Below, piece after piece: positions 58,094 through 64,000 of a DNA stretch of 64,000 bases. Both the position numbers and the translations under genes were made by a program. Within the stretch, counting starts at the first letter, position 1; each line of letters opens with the position of its first letter. The stretch covers positions 19,401 through 83,400 of the forward strand of contig NZ_CAJPUY010000026.1 in the NCBI RefSeq assembly GCF_905397275.1, read 5' to 3'. Under the pieces are notes generated by a model. It made no database searches. It was not told the origin of the DNA and saw only the letters and a list, made by a program, of their open reading frames with translations. The stretch is from Cupriavidus yeoncheonensis (GTDB taxonomy: Bacteria > Pseudomonadota > Gammaproteobacteria > Burkholderiales > Burkholderiaceae).

Positions 58094-59110
58094 ATGGCTC
58101 GCAAACTGAGCATCAAGCTGGCGATCAACGAGGCGATCGACCAGGAAATGACGCGTGACCCCAGTGTGATCATGCTGGGCGAAGACATTGTCGGCGGCGC
58201 CGGCGCGGACGGCGAAAAGGACGCGTGGGGCGGCGTGCTGGGCGTGACCAAGGGCCTGTACGCCAAGCATGGCGACCGGCTGCTCGATACGCCGCTGTCC
58301 GAGTCGGCCTATGTGGGCGCGGCCATCGGCGCGGCGGCCTGCGGCATGCGGCCCATCGCCGAGCTGATGTTCATCGACTTCATGGGCGTGTGCTTCGACC
58401 AGATCTTCAACCAGGCCGCCAAGTTCCGCTACATGTTCGGCGGCAAGGCCGAGACGCCGGTGGTGATCCGCGCCATGGTCGGTGCGGGCTTCCGCGCGGC
58501 CGCGCAGCACAGCCAGATGCTGACGCCGCTGTTCACGCATATCCCGGGCCTGAAGGTCGTGTGCCCGTCCACGCCGTATGACACCAAGGGCCTGCTGATC
58601 CAGGCCATCCGCGACAACGACCCGGTGATCTTCTGCGAGCACAAGAACCTGTACGGGCTGGAGGGGGATGTGCCAGAAGGTGCCTACACCATCCCGTTCG
58701 GCGAGGCCAATATCGCGCGCGACGGCAAGGACGTGACCATCGTCGCGTATGGGCTGATGGTGCACCGCGCGCTGGATGCGGCGGCCACGCTGGCGAAGGA
58801 AGGCGTGGAAGCGGAGGTGATCGACCTGCGCACGCTGTCGCCGCTGGACATGGACACGGTGCTCGAATCGGTCGAGAACACCGGCCGCCTCGTCGTCGTG
58901 GATGAGGCGAGCCCGCGCTGCAATATCGCGACCGATATTTCGGCACAGGTCGCGCAGCAGGCGTTCGGCGCGCTCAAGGCCGGCATCGAGATGGTCTGCC
59001 CGCCGCACACGCCGGTGCCATTCTCGCCGACGCTGGAAGACCTGTATATCCCCAGCGCCGCGCACGTCGTGGCAGCGGTGCGCAAGACCATGAAGGGAGG
59101 CAAGCACTGA
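58094..59110 (+). CDS. acoB: Acetoin dehydrogenase E1 component, beta subunit
   Basis: A 338-residue E1 beta subunit. It starts RKLSIKLAINEAIDQEM and has VIMLGEDIVGGAGADGEKDAWGG, the AcoB-specific variant of the common E1-beta start, DTPLSESAYVGAAIGAA, and the C-terminal domain VDEASPRCNIATDISAQVAQQAF. The E1 beta subunit completes the TPP site and binds the E2 core. Its stop overlaps the acoC start by one base (TGATG), so the two are coupled. Start behind AGGAGA. Confidence 0.96.
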   Translation: MARKLSIKLAINEAIDQEMTRDPSVIMLGEDIVGGAGADGEKDAWGGVLGVTKGLYAKHGDRLLDTPLSESAYVGAAIGAAACGMRPIAELMFIDFMGVCFDQIFNQAAKFRYMFGGKAETPVVIRAMVGAGFRAAAQHSQMLTPLFTHIPGLKVVCPSTPYDTKGLLIQAIRDNDPVIFCEHKNLYGLEGDVPEGAYTIPFGEANIARDGKDVTIVAYGLMVHRALDAAATLAKEGVEAEVIDLRTLSPLDMDTVLESVENTGRLVVVDEASPRCNIATDISAQVAQQAFGALKAGIEMVCPPHTPVPFSPTLEDLYIPSAAHVVAAVRKTMKGGKH

Positions 59111-60222
59111 TGGCCGCGGTAATCAACCCGATCGTGATGCCCAAGTGGGGCCTGTCGATGAAGGAAGGCACCATCAATGCCTGGCTCGTCGACGAAGGCG
59201 CCGAGATCTCGGTGGGCATGCCGATCCTCGATGTGGAAACCGACAAGATCGCCAACGCCGTCGAGGCGCCCGATGCCGGCACCCTGCGCCGCAAGGTTGC
59301 CGGCGTGGGGGACGTGCTGCCGGTCAAGGCCCTGCTTGGCGTGCTGGCATCAGCGGAGGTGAGCGATGCGGAAATCGATGCCTACATTGCGGCTTATGAA
59401 ACGCCGGCGGACGAAGGCGACGAGGAAGAAGCCGGACCCGCGTACCAGTATGCCGACGTCGACGGCATCCGCGTCCGCTATGCCCGCAAGGGCAACGCAG
59501 AGCAGGCGGTGCTCTTCCTCCACGGATTTGGCGGTGACCTGGACAACTGGCTGTTCAACCTCGATGCCCTCGCCGATGCGTACACCGTGGTGGCGCTTGA
59601 CCTGCCCGGTCACGGGCAGACGTCGCCGCGGCTCGCGGGCACGACGCTGGCGGAGATGGCCGGCTTTGTAGCGCGCTTCCTGGACGCAGCAGGCATCGAC
59701 GCGGCGCACGTGGTGGGCCACTCCATGGGCGGCGGCATTGCCGCGCAGCTCGCCGTGGATGCGCCGCGGCGCGTGCGGTCGGTGGCGCTGGTTTCGCCGG
59801 CGGGCATGGGCGACGAGATCAACAGCGGCTATACCGAGGGCTTTGTCAGCGCGCAGTCGCGGCGCGAACTCAAGCCCGTGATCGAGCTGCTGTTCGCCAA
59901 CCCGGACCTGGTCAGCCGGCAGATGCTGGACGACCTGCTGCGCTACAAGCGGCTCGACGGCGTGCAGGAATCGCTGTCGGCGCTCGGCGCAAGCCTGTTC
60001 GCCCACGGCCGCCAGCGCGAGCAGCCTGGCCGGCGGCTGGCGGACACGGGCACGCGCACGCTGGTGGTGTGGGGCGCGCAGGACCGCATCATCCCCAGCG
60101 CGCATGCGCAGAACGCGCCGGCTGGCGCCACGGTGAAGGTGTTCGACGATGCCGGGCACATGAGCCAGATGGAAAAGGCCAGCGACTTCAACGCGCTGCT
60201 GCGCAAGCACCTGGCCGCCTAG
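59110..60222 (+). CDS. acoC: Acetoin dehydrogenase E2: lipoyl domain plus alpha/beta hydrolase
   Basis: A 370-residue protein. The lipoyl domain is at about 1-80, with the lipoylated Lys46 in DVETDKIANA. An alpha/beta-hydrolase domain follows from about 115: nucleophile Ser205 in VGHSMGGG, Asp in GAQDRIIP and His350 in GHMSQ. This unusual E2, without the standard acyltransferase fold, matches the C. necator AcoC and takes the acetyl group to CoA. No acoL (E3) follows, so dihydrolipoyl dehydrogenase is supplied from elsewhere. The start overlaps the acoB stop by one base. Confidence 0.95.
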   Translation: MAAVINPIVMPKWGLSMKEGTINAWLVDEGAEISVGMPILDVETDKIANAVEAPDAGTLRRKVAGVGDVLPVKALLGVLASAEVSDAEIDAYIAAYETPADEGDEEEAGPAYQYADVDGIRVRYARKGNAEQAVLFLHGFGGDLDNWLFNLDALADAYTVVALDLPGHGQTSPRLAGTTLAEMAGFVARFLDAAGIDAAHVVGHSMGGGIAAQLAVDAPRRVRSVALVSPAGMGDEINSGYTEGFVSAQSRRELKPVIELLFANPDLVSRQMLDDLLRYKRLDGVQESLSALGASLFAHGRQREQPGRRLADTGTRTLVVWGAQDRIIPSAHAQNAPAGATVKVFDDAGHMSQMEKASDFNALLRKHLAA

Positions 60223-60371
60223 GGCTGGTGGCGCGGACGGAAGATGCAGCACCGTCCGCGCCATGCAAGCGTCAAAGGCGCTGGCCTATGTCGACGCTCT
60301 GGGTGCGCAGCGTCAGGTCTCGCGCGGCGGCCTGCTATCGTGTGGCAGGTCATTGCGCCAGGACGAATCCC

Positions 60372-61118
60372 ATGCCATTTGCGTTCATCGAAACCGATCC
60401 CGCCGAGGGCGATCCGCTGCAGGCCGAGCTGGCGCTGCTGGACCTTGCCGCCCAGGGGAATCAGGTTGCCCAGTTATGGGAAGCGCCGGTCTCGCTGGTG
60501 GTGCCGCGCAGTTACCTGCGATACGAACGATTCGAAGCCGCGCGCGCCAGCTTCGGGCGGGACGGCTGCCCGGTCTGGCTGCGCATGTCGGGTGGCGGGC
60601 TGGTGCCGCAGGGGCCGGGCATTCTGAACCTGAGTCTCGCGTACAGCGTGGACGGACTGCCCGGCGCGCTGAGCGAGGCGGTGTATCTGCACCTGTGCGA
60701 GGTCGTGGGGCAAGCGCTCCGTACGCTTGACGTCGATACCCACTGGCAGGCGGTGGACGGTTCGTTCTGCGACGGGCGCTTCAACCTTGCCTGGGGGCCG
60801 CCGGGTCGGGCGCGCAAGATTGCCGGCACAGCCCAGTACTGGCGCCGCGCGCCCGCGGCCGCGCAGGCGCCGGATGGCCAGCGCCATCTGGTGCTGGCGC
60901 ATGCGGTGTTGCTGGTCAACGCGGATCCGCTCGCGATCACGCGGCGCGCCAATGATTTCGAGGCCGAGGCGGGCACCGGCCGGCATTACGACGCCGACAA
61001 GGTGGTCAGTGTGCAGCAGGCCATCGGCATCGCCGACCCAGACGGAGCGAGGCTGATGGAGCGGGTCGTCGAGGCACTCAGGGCAAGCGTGGCCGCCACG
61101 CCGCCGCCGCAGGGCTAG
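60372..61118 (+). CDS. Lipoate-protein-ligase-A-like protein
   Basis: A 248-residue member of the biotin/lipoate ligase fold. Seen: SLVVPRSYLRYERF, then the SGGG (73-76) of the lipoate-binding RRxSGGGxVxHD motif, here written LRMSGGGLVPQGPG so that the usual His-Asp is absent, and the ligase Lys149 in RKIAGTAQYWRR. It follows acoC by 149 bases on the same strand and would plausibly attach lipoate to AcoC Lys46. The altered motif leaves open whether it is a true ligase, an amidotransferase or a regulator. Start chosen at 60372; longer open frame upstream is not homologous. Confidence 0.8.
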   Translation: MPFAFIETDPAEGDPLQAELALLDLAAQGNQVAQLWEAPVSLVVPRSYLRYERFEAARASFGRDGCPVWLRMSGGGLVPQGPGILNLSLAYSVDGLPGALSEAVYLHLCEVVGQALRTLDVDTHWQAVDGSFCDGRFNLAWGPPGRARKIAGTAQYWRRAPAAAQAPDGQRHLVLAHAVLLVNADPLAITRRANDFEAEAGTGRHYDADKVVSVQQAIGIADPDGARLMERVVEALRASVAATPPPQG

Positions 61119-61121
61119 CGC

Positions 61122-61892
61122 TTACCGCGCGGGCAGGAAGCGCAGGTCGCCGTACCAGGCACGCGTCGTAGCGCCGGTATTGTCGGTGTCCGTAAGCATG
61201 CCGTAGCCCGTGATCTTGCCAGGCGGTTCGTGGAACACCTGCTCGTAGTCCTGCGCGATATTGCGGCGCAGGTTCTGCCACTGGCCCGCGTCGCCGGGCC
61301 GGCCGGAGACCACGATCATCTGCACGCGGCCCGTATGCGGGTTGGGGATGACGCTGCCGGGCGCCGCGGTAGTCGACCAGATATACATCAGCGTGGCATA
61401 GGGCAGGTCTTCGCCGCCGAAGCGCTTGGCAAGCTGAATGCTGGCGCGGTCGCCGAACGCGAGCTTGTCCTTGTCGCCGTCGAAGAAGAACACCAGCCGC
61501 GCGGGGGCGTCCTCCTTGCTGCCTTCACTGCTGTTGGCGCCTTCGACAGGGGCTTGCGCCTTCCAGCGCCAGGCGACAACCGGGGTGCGGCTCAGGTCGA
61601 TATTGCCCTCGTGCATCAGCGCGGAGGCCGAAGCGCTTGCATCGGCCTGCAGAACGGTGGTGGCGCCATCCGTCACCAGGCTGTAGCGGGTCAAGGCCTT
61701 GCCGTGGACGACTGGCAGGTTCTTCCAGTCGGCCGGCAACTGGCCGCCCGGGCGCAGTGCCGAGAATGCGATGCCGGGCTGGTCGCCCTGTGCAGGCTGC
61801 GCCGGGGTTGCCAGCAGGGTGGCGCCGCACAGCAGGCCGCGCAGCAGCGCTCCCACCTGCCTGCGTGCGCGCCGGATTGACGGGGTAGGCAT
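61122..61892 (-). CDS. DUF3047-like secreted or periplasmic protein
   Basis: A 256-residue protein with an N-terminal basic stretch and hydrophobic core (RRQVGALLRGLLCGATLLATPAQPA), cut near residue 35. The mature region, with WRWKAQAP, PARLVFFFDGDKDKLAFGDR, LMYIWSTTAAPGSVIPNPHTGRVQMIVV and ITGYGMLTDTDNTGATTRAWYGDL, matches what I recall as DUF3047, a beta-rich family of unknown function. Starts at 61892 or 61919 (ATG) are both possible; I chose 61892 because GGAG lies ten bases upstream. It is convergent with the ligase-like gene. Confidence 0.8.
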   Translation of the reverse strand: MPTPSIRRARRQVGALLRGLLCGATLLATPAQPAQGDQPGIAFSALRPGGQLPADWKNLPVVHGKALTRYSLVTDGATTVLQADASASASALMHEGNIDLSRTPVVAWRWKAQAPVEGANSSEGSKEDAPARLVFFFDGDKDKLAFGDRASIQLAKRFGGEDLPYATLMYIWSTTAAPGSVIPNPHTGRVQMIVVSGRPGDAGQWQNLRRNIAQDYEQVFHEPPGKITGYGMLTDTDNTGATTRAWYGDLRFLPAR

Positions 61893-62065
61893 GGCGGAAG
61901 CACTCCGGTTGCTGGGCATTGCTGCATTGTAGTGAGATGGCGCACTTTCCGTTGGTGCGCCAGGCGATGCCCGGAACGGCTTGCGAGCGGGCGCGAGACG
62001 CGGTGGCCGCTGCCATCGCACTGGTGTGACAGGCGAGAGCTGGCGCGACATTGCGCGCAGCCTGC

Positions 62066-62096
62066 AAAAAAAAATCGCGGCCCGCACAGGGGCCGC
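62066..62096 (-). terminator. Rho-independent terminator of candidate small RNA 2 / the gene at 62203
   Basis: GCGGCCC and GGGCCGC form a perfect 7-bp stem (62077-62083 with 62090-62096) followed on the minus strand by nine U residues, a textbook intrinsic terminator. Confidence 0.85.
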
Positions 62097-62183
62097 TAAT
62101 CGGGAATGCGAGGAGGTCAGTTTCCTCAAGAGGCGTTATCGGCGCAATGCCGCGCATCAAGACCCCTCTTAGGTAGGGAGGTC
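62066..62183 (-). ncRNA. Candidate small RNA with anti-Shine-Dalgarno box (copy 2)
   Basis: Between the stop of the unassigned minus-strand gene at 62203 and the DUF3047-like gene, the minus strand shows a 6-bp GACCTC/GGGGTC hairpin (62161-62183), a linker, a single-stranded GACCUCCUCGCAUUCCCGA box, and a terminator. The order and the box are the same as at 31811-31955. It may be processed from the 3' end of the upstream transcript or have its own promoter. Confidence 0.4.
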
Positions 62184-62202
62184 GCCCTGGCTCGCGTCCC
62201 GG

Positions 62203-63024
62203 TCATGCGATCAGGTAATTGGGGCCCGTGGGGGGAGTATGGTCGGCACGCCGTTTCTGGACGTTCGCCATCAGTTCCGTGTGGGCGGCGTCGAGCCAGT
62301 CGACGCGGTGGCGGACCGGGTCGTTCGGCGAGAGGTCGCTCGCGGGAATCTCGCGCAGGAAGTAGCGCACCATATTTCCAGCGCGCGCGGGGACCGGCAT
62401 CATCCCCAGCAACTGATGCCTGGCCAGCAGGCGTCGGCTTGCCGCATGACGCAGTCCGGCCCACGCGGTGCGGCCCAGCGCAATGTAGAGGGCGTCGGGA
62501 CGCATCTGCCGGATCGCGCCGAGGAAATGGGTTTCGAAGGCAGCGCGCAGCATCGGTGTTGCGAGCAGATCTTCCAGCGTGCCGTCGAAGGCGAGTCCGC
62601 GGCGCGTGGTGGCGAACGGCAGCAGGGCCAGCGCTTGGAGCTGCTCGAAGCCTTCATTCCACAGCGCTGCGGCGTGTGGCAGTCCGACCAGTTCCGGCGC
62701 GCGGAAATGATCGAGCATGCGGATCAGGTTGGGTCGAACCAGTTGCCCGCCCAGTTCCACGCGGCGCTTGTTCTCGCGCTGGATGACGCGGCCAGACGTG
62801 CGTGCCTGCAGCAACTCCTCCGTCACCGCGGCTGCGAGCCGCACATGGGCGTGCCCGGGCGTCGTACTGACCAGCACCAGGCGTGCGCCAGGATTGTGAT
62901 GCTCGTGCGGCACGTACGTCATTGTGTAAGTGCCGTCCTGGCCGACCAGAATGGGCTTGGCGATGAGGCCAGCAGCGCCCGTGCGCCGGATCTGGGCGCA
63001 ATATTCTTCGATGTAATTCGTCAA
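62203..63024 (-). CDS. Unassigned protein, possibly uracil-DNA-glycosylase fold
   Basis: A 273-residue cytosolic protein without a signal peptide. RLVLVSTTPGHAHVRLA near residue 48 and RPDALYIALGRTAWAGLR near 180 sit where uracil-DNA-glycosylase superfamily proteins have their VGxxPG and LG-x-x-A-x-x-L strands, but the catalytic motifs are not clearly present. The N-terminal MTNYIEEYCAQI is helical. The start is a TTG at 63024 with GGAG ten bases upstream; no ATG gives a better start. It is followed by candidate small RNA 2. Function unknown; the fold idea is weak. Confidence 0.6.
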   Translation of the reverse strand: MTNYIEEYCAQIRRTGAAGLIAKPILVGQDGTYTMTYVPHEHHNPGARLVLVSTTPGHAHVRLAAAVTEELLQARTSGRVIQRENKRRVELGGQLVRPNLIRMLDHFRAPELVGLPHAAALWNEGFEQLQALALLPFATTRRGLAFDGTLEDLLATPMLRAAFETHFLGAIRQMRPDALYIALGRTAWAGLRHAASRRLLARHQLLGMMPVPARAGNMVRYFLREIPASDLSPNDPVRHRVDWLDAAHTELMANVQKRRADHTPPTGPNYLIA

Positions 63025-63259
63025 GGTGTCCCCGCTCCACAGCGATAAAAGGTGCTGCCTTTTTCTTTTTTATTCATGGTAAGACGCGCGGCCGGGCGCC
63101 TACAAAGCAGATAGTGGTGTTTTCGGCGCTCGGTACCATGGGCTTGGTGGGGCAGCGAACAAATGCGGCACATCCGGTCGTCGGCGCCCACGCCGGGCCT
63201 GCCGGAGGGCTCGCCTGCCGCTACCGTACCGCGTGGTGTGGGTCAGGACGATGACGCAG

Positions 63260-63652
63260 TCAGCTTGAGAGCGTCGTGTCGATGACGATCTCGGCTGACA
63301 ATGACTTGTGCACCGGGCACTTGTTGGCCACGCGCAGCAGGTCTTCGAGGATTTTGGCGTCCAGATTGCCCGTGACGTGGACTTCGCGCTTCATCGCATA
63401 GCGGCCGCTGGTTTCCTCATGGGTGACGGAGGCATGGATGGATTCCACGGCATAGCCTTTGCGCTTGGCATACAGCTGGAGCGTGAGCACCGTGCAAGCC
63501 GCGAGCGCCGAATCCAGCAAATCGTGCGGGCTGGGATACTGCGGGCTGCCGCCAGCGGAATGATCCAGGTCGGCTTGCCAGTGCGCCTCGCCATTGCTCA
63601 GGTTGCAGATGGTATTGCCCTGGCTCGGCTGCCATGTCGCTTGGATAGTCAT
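63260..63652 (-). CDS. OsmC-family peroxide-reducing protein
   Basis: A 130-residue OsmC/Ohr-fold protein. Reactive cysteines are Cys53 in ALAACTVLTL and Cys112 in NKCPVHKSL, the pair that reduces organic hydroperoxides and is recycled by lipoyl proteins. PSPHDLLDSALAAC is typical of the small OsmC (YhfA-like) branch; subtype is uncertain. It acts in the cytosol as a soluble dimer. The gene stands alone and transcribes away from the putative rrn promoter at the right end. Confidence 0.9.
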   Translation of the reverse strand: MTIQATWQPSQGNTICNLSNGEAHWQADLDHSAGGSPQYPSPHDLLDSALAACTVLTLQLYAKRKGYAVESIHASVTHEETSGRYAMKREVHVTGNLDAKILEDLLRVANKCPVHKSLSAEIVIDTTLSS

Positions 63653-64000
63653 CGAACGTCCTCGTCCTTATAAGGGCCGGAGTTCGGCCCGGGAGTATCG
63701 ATTCTATACAGTCGTCAGCGGCAGGGCCGTTCTAGCGCCTGAAACGTTACTTTTCGATTGCCCCTATTTATTTCGCCAAAGCGCTTGCCAAGCCCTGCAG
63801 GCTGCCGTACTATTCGCCCCCTCGCAACACAACGCGGCGCTGCAAGGCAGGGCTGGCAAGGGTTGCGGGGTTGACCGGGTGGTTCGGCAGCGCGAAGTTG
63901 GCGCGGCGGACCGAAGCAAAAAAGATTGCTGACCTGGTTGACGAAACGAAGAAAGTTCTGCATAATCTCGTTTCTCTGCTGCTGACGCAGCGACGCAAAC
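63653..64000. other. Non-coding right end upstream of a probable rRNA operon
   Basis: After the OsmC start the sequence holds no convincing protein gene for 348 bases. It includes A-rich stretches (AAGCAAAAAAGAT at about 63915) typical of UP elements, then the promoter at 63938 and a short hairpin GCTGC-TGAC-GCAGC (63978-63991). The rRNA genes themselves would lie beyond the window. Confidence 0.5.
63938..63966 (+). promoter_or_regulatory. Strong sigma-70 promoter, probably rrn P1
   Basis: TTGACG (63938-63943) and CATAAT (63961-63966) are separated by exactly 17 bases, each one mismatch from consensus, with A-rich sequence upstream. This is the strongest sigma-70 pair in the window and points out of it on the plus strand. 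Its look and setting fit a Burkholderiales rRNA operon promoter. Confidence 0.65.

Overview
The window is a high-GC chromosomal segment of a betaproteobacterium, most likely Cupriavidus or a close Burkholderiaceae relative. The evidence is an acoX-acoA-acoB-acoC acetoin operon in the order known from Cupriavidus necator, four Bug/TTT-type periplasmic binding proteins, a Burkholderiales-type porin, many LysR and IclR regulators, and dense coding at high GC. I see no transposase, integrase, prophage gene, CRISPR array or tRNA. It reads as an accessory-metabolism region, and its right end carries what looks like an rRNA operon promoter.

Layout. 1-4463: an edge-truncated MHS-family transporter, a small secreted cysteine protein, an SDR oxidoreductase with a divergent LysR, and another LysR. 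4603-8154: a Bug / M81 (MlrC-like) peptidase / Bug operon. 8173-16888: a tartrate-utilisation operon on the minus strand (tartrate dehydrogenase, DctA-type carrier, glycerate 2-kinase, pyruvate kinase, enolase, Bug protein) with a divergent LysR regulator; together it can take tartrate to pyruvate through D-glycerate, 2-phosphoglycerate and PEP. 16956-21689: small proteins, PsuG, fumarase C with a divergent LysR, a 17-cysteine Csp/DUF326-type copper-binding protein and a zinc-ribbon protein. 21683-27231: two divergent c-di-GMP enzymes. 27310-31195: an ABC transporter of the putative 2-aminoethylphosphonate type, closed by a strong terminator. 31361-41761: a PadR-like regulator, a candidate small RNA, an EamA exporter, a Fur paralogue with a small cysteine protein, an FAD amine oxidoreductase behind a Fur-box-like site, SixA, an alpha/beta hydrolase, a second EF-G (fusA2), a NarL-type response regulator behind conspicuous repeats, and a DedA-rhodanese fusion.

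41786-53459: an IclR-headed operon on the minus strand (OPT transporter, class-V PLP enzyme, peptidase E, porin, DUF1177-like protein). This is the best candidate for an undescribed uptake and degradation system, probably for a small peptide or peptide-like compound. Next to it lie a membrane-inserted patatin-like lipase, a second closely related IclR and a luciferase-like monooxygenase. 53670-61118: acoR, a -24/-12 promoter with upstream inverted repeats, acoXABC and a lipoate-ligase-like gene. 61122-64000: a DUF3047-like protein, a second candidate small RNA, an unassigned protein, an OsmC protein and the putative rrn promoter.

Gene starts were chosen by Shine-Dalgarno match and family length. 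Family names come from recalled motifs, not database searches.
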